Source: Rosa chinensis | Lineage: Eukaryota; Streptophyta; Magnoliopsida; Rosales; Rosaceae | Length of the DNA: 64,000 bases | NCBI RefSeq assembly: GCF_002994745.2 | Contig: NC_037089.1 | Coordinates: 86,762,347 to 86,826,346 of the forward strand | Reading direction: 5' to 3' | Shown: one piece after another, positions 1 to 10,635 of the stretch | How the letters are laid out: each line of letters starts with the position of its first letter | Numbering within the stretch: the stretch's first letter is position 1 | Notes under the pieces: model-generated | What the model was told of the DNA's origin: nothing | The model's input: the letters and a program-made list of their open reading frames with translations, nothing else | Database searches by the model: none | Position numbers and translations under genes: made by a program

Positions 1-530
1 GATAATTAGTGCTTGATATGAGAAAACTTTACCCAAAAAATCTCTTTGGGCTATTTTAGTATTGTAGTCATAAACACGTGGATCATTTGTCACACAGTGC
101 CATGAGCATTACTTGTAACACTTTAATCTGATGACGAGCTTGTTCTCCTCCCAATAGCCTACGAGCTTGGTTGCCCTTTTTAGCACCGCAGCGCGATAAT
201 AGTAACATACCTCCATATATAATCAGTTTTGGATCTATATCCCTACAGATCAAGGCTTCTGTGTATATATATTTGAGGAATTCAGAACTCAAGATTTTAA
301 TCCGTATAGGACAAGGATTTGGTCCCTTGGAAATGACAGAGAGACCAAACTTGAGTGGGATTACGAAAGTTGAGGAAGAATAACCCAACGAGAACTTGGA
401 GAGAGACCATTCTAGTCTGATGTAGGAGATCGATGTACTTGACCACCCAAAGAGAGTCAGAGAAAACAGAAAAAACAAAAAATATATATATGAGACAGCA
501 GAAGCTCATATATTGGGTCACATAAATTCT
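1..530 (-). other. unrecognised, possible exon remnants
   Basis: On the minus strand a 131-codon open stretch (478 to 83) begins with a hydrophobic segment and contains KGNQARRLLGG near its end. A second minus-strand frame between about 110 and 1 reads PRVYDYNTKIAQRDFLGK, which looks protein-like and runs off the window edge. I could not assign either to a family, and I found no convincing splice pair joining them. This may be the 3' part of a minus-strand gene entering from the left or a decayed copy of one. Confidence 0.2.
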
Positions 531-2105
531 ACCCACTATTGGGTTACATAGTATAGTCCGAAACTGTTAAATTCTACTGCATCATCCAGGTGCTTTCAAC
601 TGTTTAATTCAAAGCAATCAAATATCCAAACTGGCGACAATTAAAACTACGAAGGATCATGGGATTCAAACTCATCAGTCCGAGACTACTATTGGGTCAC
701 ATAATAGTCACACACATAACAATTAAAAATTTGAAGGATCAAGATATTCAAACTCATCAGTCCGAACATTGAAGGCTTGGGTGGTATGCTGCAGGTACCG
801 GGAGGAGAGAGAGAACGCGCCTCACGCGCTTAGGTAAAAAGGAAAAAACCCGAGGAGTGTGTTCCTCTCCCGGCCGAACACGGCAGGCGATCCCGCCGCT
901 GCGTTCCGGTCCGGGAGAGGATTGATGGTTCAGAGGTGGGGTGGGCTCTCGGGGCAGCGGTGTGGTCCAGGGAGGGTGGAGGCTTCTCCGACTTCGGGCA
1001 GCACAGATCTTTCTCAATCTGTCCTCCTCGGATCCGGGATGGAGGAAGTGTTGCAGCATCGATGTTCTTCGGTTTTCCGGTGGTGGTTTCAGGCGGCATC
1101 GATCCTACATGGGTTCGGGTTGTGGCGATTCAGATCGGATCTGTCTCCGATTTGGTCTGGGTTCGTCTGGTGGTTGGTTGTCTGGTGTAGGGGCTGGCTA
1201 TGGAGTGACAGGGCGGTGCTGCGAAGGCTGACTTCGGCGCGGTGGCTTGTTGCTGTGTGGCGGCGGTTTGATGGCGATGGGACTCGTCGGCAACGGATGT
1301 GGCTGTTTGTAGCGCTTGGCCGTTGTGGGGGAGATTGGGTTTTGGACCGGGCCAATGTTCTTGGGCCTAGTTGGTGTATTTTGGTTTTTTTTTTCAAGTT
1401 GGTTTGCTGTTATGTGTTTTCTGTTGTTTCTCAGTTGAGAATAAGTCCCCCCTCTGTTGAGCGGGGGTTTGGGTGTTTTCAGGTTGCGTCGATGCCATTG
1501 TTTTGGTATCTTGGTTGTACTGTAGCGCCATCTCTATGGCTCGGTCTGATGGCCGTGCCGACTGTATTACCCTCGCACGTGGTCTGGTGGTTTTGGGACA
1601 CGGTGCTTGAGAGGGTGGTGCGATTCATCATCATTTTGGTGGTTGGGTTGTATCTTTACACTAGAGTTTGGCTGCTACCCATGGTAGCCCGCGGGTATGG
1701 GCGAATTAGGTGGTTGGATGTTGGGCTTGTTTGGCTCACAGAGGCCGGTCTTTTTGGCAGTTCCGCCACTATGGTTCTCTAGGTTGGAAGGGGTGTTGTG
1801 GTTTTGATACCACATATGGTTCTCATGTTCAATGTAATATGTTTGATTATTAATGAATTTTCTTATTCTCAAAAAAAAAAAAAAAAAAACTCATCAGTCC
1901 GAGACCTACTATTGGGTCACATAATACTCACACACATAACAACTAAAAATTTGAAGGATCAAGAGATTCAAACTCATCAGTCCAACACCTACTATCGGGT
2001 TACATAACAGTCCAAAACTATTAATTCTAGCCCCGTCATTTAACTGTTAAAAGTCCACGCAAAATCAAAATTCAAAGCTGGCAACAATTAAAACTTCAAA
2101 GGATC
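530..2105. repeat. array of ~85-bp repeats, interrupted
   Basis: The phrases ACTCATCAGTCCGAGAC, CTACTATTGGGTCACATAA and TTTGAAGGATCAAGA recur in the same order. The clearest units begin near 664, near 747 (split by the retroposon at 766-1886 and resumed at 1887) and near 1971. More diverged relatives lie at about 530-660 and 2000-2105. Ignoring the inserted retroposon, the unit is about 80-90 bp. The array lies just downstream of the minus-strand gene end at 2120. No coding potential is seen. Confidence 0.75.
766..1886 (+). mobile_element. non-LTR retroposon with poly(A) tail
   Basis: A GC-rich block of about 1.1 kb ends in 18-20 A residues (1871-1889) and is flanked by the same 16 bp, AAACTCATCAGTCCGA, at 750-765 and 1887-1902. 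A poly(A) end plus a long target-site duplication is the hallmark of LINE-driven insertion. The last 40 bp before the tail (TTTGATTATTAATGAA, then TTATTCTC) resemble plant LINE 3' ends. A 307-codon open frame (859-1782) is rich in Trp, Arg and Gly, and I see no reverse transcriptase or endonuclease motif. It is therefore more likely a non-autonomous or 5'-truncated element than an active LINE. The flanking repeat array offers similar sequence, so part of the apparent target duplication could be inherited repeat. Confidence 0.75.
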
Positions 2106-2119
2106 AAGCCGACACCCAT

Positions 2120-3239
2120 TCAAAGCTGATTCTCCCTGTATCCAAACCAAACTTCCAGCTCTTCATCAGTCATATCAATAACATCCGAAATCCAATCCGG
2201 CGTCGAATCCTCCAAATCTTCCCACTCTTCCTCTTCCCCAGAGGCCGACAATTCAAAGCCAGTGGCCAATTGATTCACCACCTCAGATGCTGCAAAATAT
2301 TAAACAATACCACAAATTAAAGTCCAAAATTCCCACCAATTTTCCCTTACTCTATTGAATAAGCATAACCAAACCTGATACACAGTACCAACATGATAGG
2401 GTAGCTAAAAAGATAAGCAACCAAACTGACTAGACCCTACATTATCTCTTATACGGGATGGAGGGGGGGGGGGGGTACAAAAAGCTGACGACTCCAATCA
2501 ACAGAAAATCATAGTTATACGACACCAAGCCGTACATTGGTATCACTCCTTTCTTTCTGTCTTCAAATGGGACCAATTTGAAAACAAACTTCTAAGTTGA
2601 AGACTCCAATTAACAGAAAATCATAGTTATACGACACCAAGCCGTACGTTGGTATCACTCTTTTCTTTCTGTCTAATAACCGTAACTTAGACTACACATA
2701 ATTAATTCAAATTAATTCAAGGTTTAGAAAGGTAGGGGAGAGGTCAGAGCAAAGATTGTTTACAATAAAAAAGCAATAGCAAATAATCAATCAGGTCTTC
2801 CAAAGGCAGGTTGGGAGACTCATATGCCTCACAAAGATAAAAACAAAACATACTCAAATCCCCAGAAAAAAAGTACGAACGATAAGAGAAAAATTAACTG
2901 CAGATATAAAAAAAAAAACGAATAAAACACACATATACCATACCACGAGCAACAGCATCCCTCTCAAGACTGGAAGGAAGATCACTGGAAGAAATCTTAC
3001 GCTTGTCCTATATTAAAAAAGATAACATGTCAGAACGCAATACAAACTAACCCAAAATTACCCCATATCAGATTAAAGAAATTCTGTTCACTAACCCAAT
3101 ACTCCTGCAAGTCAGTGCCAGTTAAGAGGCCATGAGAACCTTCCAAAACAGCAGCACGGGGAGCGAGATAAAACTCAGTACGCAGGATATCATCCATCAT
3201 CTCCCAGTGTTCAGATGTGAAGAGCAAAGCAGTTTCACA
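2120..3239 (-). CDS. 3' part of an unrecognised conserved gene (last three exons)
   Basis: Three minus-strand exons join in one frame: 3239-3096 (48 codons, acceptor TTCTAG), 3007-2944 and 2289-2120, ending in TGA. They encode 125 residues starting CETALLFTSEHWEMMDD. The middle contains LLTGTDLQEYWDKRKIS, an acidic run (SGEEEEWEDLED) follows, and the end is EVWFGYRENQL. Splice sites are canonical and codon phase fits at both joins, so the fragment looks like real coding sequence under constraint. The first visible exon starts with an acceptor, not an ATG, and I find no upstream coding exon before the solo LTR at 3681 or between it and 8 kb. Either the 5' exons lie in a stretch I could not read, or the gene is cut off. 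I do not recognise the family. Confidence 0.6.
2461..2680. repeat. poly(G) tract and ~75-bp direct repeat
   Basis: A run of 13 G lies near 2463-2475. Two near-identical copies of about 75 bp follow at about 2488-2563 and 2600-2674; both contain CAGAAAATCATAGTTATACG and GACACCAAGCCGTAC. The pair lies in the intron between the last two exons of the minus-strand gene ending at 2120 and looks like a local tandem duplication. Confidence 0.7.
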
Positions 3240-3680
3240 CTAGAATCAATTAAAAAAAAAAACCAAAATCAAATACTGATTTTACAATCATATTTTCTCC
3301 AGGAAGTATGGACAAGTGATAGATATGCTACAATATGTCAACAGGGAAGATGCTTGGTTGGTGATTTGCCAAATGAGAAACACAAACTGATAGTGATAAG
3401 CCATACATGCATTTTCTAATAACCAAAAAAAAAAAATTAACATAGGGATAGAAAGCTACTATTACTGTGTTGAAAAACCACTATAAAAACTATATAAAGC
3501 TACTGACTTGAAATCAATCAAAATGCAAAATAAAAAAAATACTAACATTAGTTTGAAAATATATTAATATAGGAATAGAAAGCTACTATCACTGTGTTGA
3601 AATGTCACTATAATAGTTAGAGAGAGTTACTCACTTAAAATCAATAAAATGAAAACATCAAAAACCAATTCATTGGTGAC
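3240..3680. other. AT-rich non-coding DNA with a degenerate direct repeat
   Basis: No coding exon is seen. Two diverged copies of about 80 bp lie at 3445-3525 and 3570-3650, both containing GAAAGCTACTAT and ACTGTGTTGAAA. The segment ends at the GTGAC target duplication (3676-3680) of the solo LTR. Confidence 0.5.
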
Positions 3681-6002
3681 TGATAGGAGCATTTTAATGT
3701 GATATTTTAATAGTTAATTCCTCACATTTTGCTTAGTTAATTCCTTAACGAATCGATTTTTAACTCAATTTCTATTTTCTTAGGTACATTGGAGTAAATG
3801 ATGGTGAAATGAGCATTAGGTCTACACTTACCTATAAATGGTGGAGAAAAATGGAAATGTACTAAAATGTCAATTTTACACATTTTTCTACTCCGGCTAG
3901 GAGAAACCAAGCCAAGCAAGGAAGAAGGAGCGGCCGCCTGACCAAATGAACTTCAAATGAGCTGAAACTTTCCAGATTCATTCTAGAAAGCCCAAGGATC
4001 ATTTCTTATGAAGAGTGCCAGAGCAAACTATGAGTGGAAGGCCTTCAAACAATCAGCCCAATTTTCTACATAAGCAAAACTGGAAAACTGGACCTGTAAG
4101 AGGTCCAGCAGCATTTCCGGCCCAACCACATGGCAATACATTCTGAAATTTTACCACAGTAATCTACATTCATGGGGGAATATTTGTTATGAAGAAGTCT
4201 TGGGCAGAATCTAAACTTTCGGTGGAGATAAAATTGAAGTAAATGAGTAGGAAATCCACCATCATCATCACCCAAAAACATTCCATGTTTTAGGGTGTAA
4301 TCATCATGTTTTCTCCATCATTTCTCACACTAATCCACCATCATCATCACCCAAAAACATTCCATGTTTTAGGGTGTAATCATCATTTCTCTTTCTTTTC
4401 CATATTCTACAAATCACTTTCATACTCCACTTTCATTATTTTTCTTCCACTCATCATTTCACTCTTCTTTTTCTTCCCTATATAAACACCTTCTCCTCTC
4501 ATTCTAAAACATCTTCCTTCATCCATTCCATCTTCTTTGTCTCTCCATTTCCTTTCCATTTTCCTATACACATCTTCCTTCATCCATTCCATCTTCTTTG
4601 TCTCTCCATTTCCTTTCCATTTTCCCACAAATTCCTTCATCCATCTCATCTTCTTTGTCTCTCCATTTCCTTTCCATTTTTCCACCAATTCCTTCATCCA
4701 TCTCATCTTCTTTGTCTCTCCATTTCCTTTCCATTTTTCCACCAATTCCTTCATCCATCTCATCTTCTTTGTCTCTCCATTTCCTTTCCATTTTTCCTTA
4801 GTCACCATTTCCCACCAATTCCTTCATCCATTTCATCTTCTTTGTCTCTCCATTTCCTTTCCATTTTCCTTTTCCATTCTCTAGTTGCAAAGTTCTGCGT
4901 TTTCAAGCAAGGAGAGGAAGAAGAAGAAGGAGCCGTGAAGATCATATCCTCCATCATCCACCTTGAAGGCTTGCTTCCAAGATTCAAGATCCAACCATCT
5001 AGCTCTCCATCTCCATCTCCCCTCACGGTGTAATTCATTCTTTTTCCTTGTAATTATCTTTTGTTTTCCTTGTTTGAATTCATATGAACTTGTTTCTAGT
5101 TAACAATAATGTTTAGGGCAAAGTTTAAGCCCAATTTCTATGTTTAAATAAAGTTTTCGAATTCTATAATTGTGATTCTAAGTTGCTTATGTGAGTTTGT
5201 TCGATTAAATTTGCTTTACAGAAAACTTTTATATGTTTATCTTATTTGGGTCGACACTTATAGGATTTGCATGTAATTGGTGCTAGGTTTAAGAACATGA
5301 AATCGACTTTTCGTTTTGTGTAACTTGAATCAAAAGTAGTAAAGGTTCTGGACAAGAATCGAATTTAATTGAAGAGGATTGCAATTAGGTGGACTTTTCC
5401 ATAACTAAGTTGTACACTTGAGTTGATAGCCTTTCTCTATGTCTAATGCGTTGAACATGTCATGATTGACTAGCTTTCTAGGGCTTGATTGCATGTTTGA
5501 TAGAATTAATCTAGGTGCTTTCGCTTAGGTTAATTAGCATTGAAAAGTAAAATATGGGAAATCATTTGTTTTCGAATGTTTCACATGATCAACTCCTCTC
5601 TCATGACATTTAAAATCAACTATATGAATTGTAATTGGATTTCTTGCATATGGATGTGGTTTTGATCCACCCTTGTATATATGTTTTTACATTTTCTTTA
5701 TTTTATTTATCTTAATTTTCAATTCTATAATTCTTAAACCCCCCTCCCCTTATTTTTGTTCACTTGTATATATTTATTCTTTATTTTATTTTTGTAAATA
5801 ATACTTTGTTATTTTAATTCTTTATTTGTTTATACAATTGTATATATTTTTATTCTTTATTTTATTTTTGTAAATAATACTTTTCTTTATTTGTTACACA
5901 ATTACAGGTGTACCCTCAATCCCCGGAATAGAACGATCCCTATTTGCTTATACTACTAACGATATTTCAGGGTTAAATTATGCGCTTGCTAACAGCGCAT
6001 CA
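3681..6002. mobile_element. solo LTR, 2.3 kb
   Basis: The block begins TGATAGGAGC and ends GCGCATCA, giving the inverted termini TGAT...ATCA. It is flanked on both sides by GTGAC (3676-3680 and 6003-6007), a perfect 5-bp target duplication. No internal retrotransposon domain (gag, protease, RT, integrase) is present and no second LTR is visible, so this is a solo LTR left by recombination. Internally it holds a CT-rich minisatellite (about 4505-4870), two copies of a ~55-bp direct repeat around 4254-4310 and 4331-4388, and a duplicated AT-rich stretch near 5760-5890. The size and the TGATAGGAGC terminus suggest a large Ty3/gypsy or LARD-type element; that class call is inference. Confidence 0.9.
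4505..4870. repeat. CT-rich minisatellite inside the solo LTR
   Basis: About six copies of a 57-61-bp unit containing TTCCTTCATCCATC, TTCTTTGTCTCTCC and TTTCCTTTCCATTTT. Open frames on both strands here (for example a Lys/Glu/Met-rich minus frame with repeated ERKWRDKEDEMDE) only reflect the repeat and are not genes. Confidence 0.9.
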
Positions 6003-6007
6003 GTGAC

Positions 6008-6547
6008 ACAGCAGAGAAAGAGTAATTAATTAACAACACATAAATTGAATTTGTATTTGACACTACAAACTCCAAGCTACTAAACTAAGGTAACCTTAAA
6101 CATGCAAACTACATATAGAAAATCACTAGTAATCACGAATAAGTTCTCTGGTACTGATATCAAGAACTATTCTTCTCTTTTTGTTTTTGGTGTGGGTTGT
6201 GTTCTTAGCTCATTTTAAAAATAAATAGATAAAGCAGTGAAACTTGATATATTAATGAATCTAAAGCATTGCTTTGAAAGTATTTATAATCTCTAGGAGC
6301 TCAATGCATACGTTTTGGTTTGACTAACCTCTGCAATTAAAAAACAAAAAAAACATCTGCAAATAAATCATAGTGTCATTCAAACTCACAAATTGAAAAC
6401 GAGGTCTGGGCATGCCTTTATAATTTCAATTTGCCTACAATTTCTTGCTAGAAACTTTAAATCAGAAGTTGGAAAAAAAATTATGCAATCTCAAATAAAA
6501 CACCTAGTATTGATCAATCCACAAGTAATAAACAGGAAGAAATGAAT
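6008..6547. other. AT-rich intergenic DNA
   Basis: Sequence between the solo LTR and the inverted repeat. Only short poly(A)-rich tracts are seen; no exon-like frame or known element was found. Confidence 0.5.
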
Positions 6548-6845
6548 TGAATCAACAAAACCCTTACATAGATATATGAAACCAGTGCAACTAATGTTGA
6601 GGTAGGATGTGCCTCTGTATGCTCGATCATTAATCTTTTCATGGTACTATTTTAGGGTTTAGGGTTTTTAGGGTTTAGGAGTGGGTGCTTCTTCATCGAA
6701 GGTTTCCATCATTCGGAGCTGGTGGGTGCTTCATCAGAAAAAATAGTACCATGAAAAGATTAATGATCGAGCATACGGAGACGCATCCTACCTCAGCATT
6801 GGTTGCACTGGTTCCATATATCTATGTAAGGGTTTTGTTGATTCA
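6548..6845. repeat. ~105-bp inverted repeat with telomere-like loop
   Basis: The left arm (6548-6653) and right arm (6741-6845) are reverse complements over about 105 bp with six differences, all transitions (about 94% identity). They are separated by 87 bp. The start of the loop carries several TTTAGGG-related units (about 6652-6682). A transcript across both arms would fold into a long near-perfect hairpin. I found no flanking target duplication that would mark it as a standard MITE. Confidence 0.85.
6654..6683 (+). repeat. telomere-like TTTAGGG repeats
   Basis: Four slightly irregular TTTAGGG-type units in tandem within the loop of the inverted repeat. Short interstitial telomere motifs of this kind also act as telo-box promoter elements of plant translation genes, so a promoter origin is possible. 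Confidence 0.7.
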
Positions 6846-6948
6846 CGCTGCCGTTCCAGATCCAAGACAAAAGGTTTTGTTGATTCACGCTGTCGGAGGA
6901 CGAAGGAGTAAACGTTTCCATTCACGCTGCCGTTCCAGATCCAAGACG
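6841..6948. repeat. tandem copies of a ~27-bp motif
   Basis: ATTCACGCTGCCGTTCCAG followed by ATCCAAGAC occurs at about 6841-6868 and 6921-6948, with a partial copy (GTTTTGTTGATTCACGCTG) between them near 6874-6892. This is local duplication next to the right arm of the inverted repeat. A short minus-strand frame from the ATG near 7015 (MGKEKVNKVVLLGKLISR) crosses it, but I cannot support it as a gene. Confidence 0.6.
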
Positions 6949-7189
6949 AAGACCGTTCGGTATCTAGAAATTAGCTTTCCAAGCAGCACCACCTTGTTCA
7001 CCTTTTCCTTTCCCATGGTTAATGGTTAGGTTTGGGTTAGGTTTTGGAGAGCTGCGGAGAAGAACTCGCCTAGGGTTTGGGGGGGGGGGGACATTAAATA
7101 GGTGGTGGCTTTCTGTGTTCGGGGCGAACTTGGGCTTGGACTACCAATGACAGTAGCGAACACATGGGGCTTGGGCTTCATGGTCAGTT

Positions 7190-7502
7190 AGTTTCTGGGC
7201 TTGGATGGGATTTCGAGTCGAGTAGTTTCTGGGCTTGGATGGGATTTCTGGACAGGTAATTTTATTTTTGGGATTTCTGGACAGGTAGTTTCTGGGCTTG
7301 GTTGGGATTTTTGGACAGGCAGTTTGGGAGAAAATCAATGTATATTCTCATTGATAATAGGGGCCTCTTTATATAGAGGATTACATTGCATAGAATCCGA
7401 ATCATATAAGGAAAGGTAATCATACATTGAATAGGAATATCTAGATCCTTTTAATTAACCATATTACCACTAGGTTCAGTAACCTAGCGTTTGGGCCAGA
7501 CA
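7190..7502 (-). mobile_element. probable LTR fragment (copia-like), minus orientation
   Basis: On the minus strand the block begins TGTCTGGCCCAAACGCTAGG (position 7502). It contains a TATATAAAGAGGCC promoter-like motif near 7365-7380 and then three tandem copies of a ~35-bp unit (GGGATTTCTGGACAGGTA on plus, about 7191-7325). A TG terminus followed by an LTR-like TATA box and start region suggests a truncated LTR. I could not find the other end or a target duplication. Confidence 0.45.
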
Positions 7503-8993
7503 CATAAACAAGGAAATACTTAAACAGTATTGATGTATTTAAAAAAGAAAACTAAAAAGAATTGTACATTTTAGGAGGAGTCTTTAAATTTCTCATATTT
7601 TTGAACCCAAAAGTAATATGTACATATATACGATTTTTACTTTTTTTTTTCTTCCGTATTTTACACATATAATGTAACAAAAATGAATATAAATAGATAT
7701 TTTTAAATTATTAATTAAAATTACTCTGTCGAATTTTTTGACGAACTATTACATGAAATGTTCGAATAACACGCAAACGTATTTTTCTCATTTTATACAC
7801 CTGTCTTATATTTTACTAGCCAAGATAAGCACAAAAACTAAATAAGTCTCACTCATTGTCCAAATAACTTAGCATTTTATCCCAAAAATATTAATTCTCG
7901 TCACATGAACGATTAAGTATAATACGAATTTCTAAAGAAGAGCCCGTTCCTAGGGTTTCTGAGTAGGGCATGGTGGCGGAGTCTTCCCGAGCGTTGTAGT
8001 ACCAACAAGGCACCTTGTCGAGGGTCGTGGGCGTCTGATTTTCAGTGTCGAGTGGTGGAGGTCTCAGGACCGAGTGTGAGTGTGGGTGCCAATTTAACTT
8101 GGATAATGATTCCGGTGAAATTGGTACTTATCTTGAATTATACTGGAGAAAACGGCTTATGGATGATGATTTGGCTCCTATTAGTTTGCTGAGAAGTAGC
8201 ATTATGCTTCGTACCACAATCACGTGTCGGCAGATGGAATGCTAGCTAGTTGATGATTTTGCCCTAGAAGACAGGGAGTTAGTCTTTGTGTATAGGCTCA
8301 CTTTAAAAAGTGAGCTCAATTTGTCTTGTAATGAGTTGCAGTGCTTAAATAGGAATTATAATTTTTCTTTTTTCAATCTCAAGTATTTGCCCATTTTATG
8401 GTTGGTCATCTAATGATATGATGAACATTCTATTCAAGAACTAAAAACAACAACAAAACCGAAAGCTAAAAAGACCCAAGCAGTCCAAAATACCTAAACC
8501 GTAATCAAAACCTCTCAAAGTCACACTAAGCCATCACTAGATCGAGCAAACCAGATTCCCATCGTGTTCTTCCAAAGTCCGACTGACCTCATCCAGTCCA
8601 CCCCGTCTGCGGAGTCTCCCGACTACGACCTCATATCATATAGACTGAAATCTCATATTTGTACGAAAGGGTATAACATATTGATTTGATTTAAAAAAGA
8701 GTTATTTCTTACTAGATGGATGCATGTTTATGTTTGTAAATATTGTCTTGGAAATGCCACAATTTTGCTAGAAAGTTTATTTAGTTTATCCAGCTCTTAA
8801 GATATGCTCCTGGTACGTTAAGCCTTTCCGTGATGGTGAGACACTATTTCTGCATTAGATGGTTCTTAGAGCTGCAAAACCTGATTGGAAATGTACCAGT
8901 ATAGCAACGCCATGTATATGATTCAGGTTCAATTATCAGTCGCTAGCACCTATATATTGAGATAACTAAACAACATCTCACAAATGAAGGTCA
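7503..8993. other. intergenic, no gene recognised
   Basis: AT-rich to about 7.93 kb, then a more GC-balanced stretch (7940-8640) with short open frames but no recognisable domain or splice structure. It leads into the pseudogene that starts at 8994. Confidence 0.45.
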
Positions 8994-10635
8994 GGGTGGT
9001 GTATAGGAAAGTGCGGGATTACATTCGTTATGATCTGAAAGAGATCACATTTCCATCATCACTGCCGGACCCTCCTTATATCACCTGGCATGACCGCTTC
9101 TTGCTACGCCATTCTTTCATTATCATTATATAAATTGTTCATCTCCATACCCATTTGATTTAAATATCTATAAATTGGGCACTTCATATGTCCCTTTGAT
9201 TTCATTTTATTTGATTTAATTTTGGAATGTACTGTTATTATAAGTTTGTATGTTCTAGGCTTTATGCTGCCATCTGAGTACGTGATATTGATCGTGAACT
9301 GCAACCTAATGATTATAAGAAGGATGAAGAGAGTGAGAATGAACCTAGTGGAGCAAGAAGCACAACTAAAGACATGGAACCCTTAACGTTAGAGGATCTT
9401 GGAAAGTGATATCACCATTATGGTGCCACATCAAACAATGTCATAAGATTGTCATTGTCACTCATTGACTTCAATTGATAAGGTATCATCTAATTTGTTA
9501 ACACCTATGTTCTACTTGGTTTAGTTTTCTCTGATCTACTTGTTTTATATCATGCCTGCATAGATAGGACTATTGATGCCTAAGATATCTTATTGGCCTT
9601 CTCTGTTATTGATTTGAGTCAAATGATTGTCATGGCGCCATATAGTGACTCATGTTAACACAAAGGGAAATTTTTAAGAACAATACATGAACTGAATGCC
9701 ACTCCGAATTAAGGTGGCCAACGTTTATATAACCCAAAATAAGTACATGAACTTTTAATCCCGACCCAGTTTTCATACATGCCGTCACTAACACCGTTAA
9801 CACCTATGCCTTATTAATATGCCACGTGGCATAGATGTTAATGGTGTTAGTGACGGCATGTATGAAAATTGGGTCGGGATTAAAAATTCATGTACTTATT
9901 GTGGGTTATATAAACGTTGGCCACCTTAATTCGGAGTGGCTTTAAGTTCATGTACTGTTCTTAAAATTCTCTCTAACACAAATATAATCATTCAGCGCTT
10001 CTTCTTAATGAATCTAACCTGTCAAATATTAGTTGTGCCAATTCTGCTTCCAAGTACTTGAGCACTATAGATTAGAAAGGTACTATTGATGCTTAGAGCA
10101 GTCGGTGTGAATTGTATATCCAAACGACTTCAAATCATTTCTATTTATGTTGCCTTACCCTGATTGTATGAGAGTTAGGTTAGAGACTGGAGGATGAAGT
10201 AAACTAGTATGAGCAACAGATATGGCAAGAATGATCACATAAAGGAGGGTGCTTATGTTGCAATCCAGTTCTATCTGGCTGGAACTTTTTGTACATGGAC
10301 TTGCTTTAATGTCTATTGCCTGTATCTGTAAAATTTTTATTAGAAATCATATTTCGAGGTTATGTGCTGCAAAGTTAAAAACTTATTGGATTTTCTGATT
10401 TCATCTTGTTAACGAGGTATATGTTTAAAAATTAACAGCTGTGGCTGCTGGAGGAGGAATGTAGACGTTAAAGCCTGCTCTGCAAAGGATCTACATGACA
10501 AGAGCTTCTGCATATAGGGATGCTCTTAGAAGTTTTATCCATGGGTACCAAGAAGGCATTCAGCAAGTAGTGGAGAAAAAGGAAGAGGCTAAATCCGAAC
10601 AGGAAAGTGATACCAATTCATCCACCATTGTGTGA
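8994..10635 (+). pseudogene. intron-containing pseudogene of a small unrecognised plant protein
   Basis: Three exon-like blocks line up on the plus strand. The first starts at 8994 (MKVRVVYRKVRDYIRYDLKE, then ITFPSSLPDPPYITW). The second starts at 9259 after TTCTAG (LYAAI-stop-VRDIDRELQPNDYKKDEE). The third runs from about 10439 to the TGA at 10633-10635 (TLKPALQRIYMTRASAYRD, then SFIHGYQEGIQQVVEKKEE). In-frame stops interrupt exon 2 (TGA after LYAAI, where a Trp codon is easily imagined) and exon 3 (TAG just before TLKPALQ). Because introns are kept, it arose by DNA duplication, not retroposition. The family resembles small uncharacterised plant proteins, but I cannot name it securely. The second intron carries the MITE at 9665-9973. 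Confidence 0.7.
9665..9973. mobile_element. Mutator-type MITE with long inverted arms
   Basis: Arms 9665-9810 and 9828-9973 are reverse complements over about 145 bp with roughly ten differences. The ends are GGGAAATTTTTAAGAAC and GTTCTTAAAATTCTCTC. The same 9 bp, TAACACAAA, flanks both sides (9656-9664 and 9974-9982). A 9-bp target duplication with long terminal inverted repeats is typical of Mutator-like elements. The 17-bp loop end includes the palindrome GCCACGTGGC, a perfect G-box. It lies in an intron of the pseudogene 8994-10635. Confidence 0.9.

Noticed and set aside
859..1782. 307-codon open frame on the plus strand
   Set aside because: It lies inside a poly(A) retroposon, is GC-driven and Trp/Arg/Gly-rich, and shows no known domain; not reported as a gene.
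4505..4870. Regular direct repeats that might suggest a CRISPR-like array
   Set aside because: Units are contiguous without unique spacers, inside a plant LTR; a minisatellite.
4407..4884. Open frames on both strands with repeated Lys/Glu or Phe/Ser-rich units
   Set aside because: They are translations of the CT-rich minisatellite inside the solo LTR.
6335..6365. A further candidate poly(A) insertion flanked by TCTGCAA
   Set aside because: The flanking match is only seven bases and the A tract is interrupted; too weak to list with the others.
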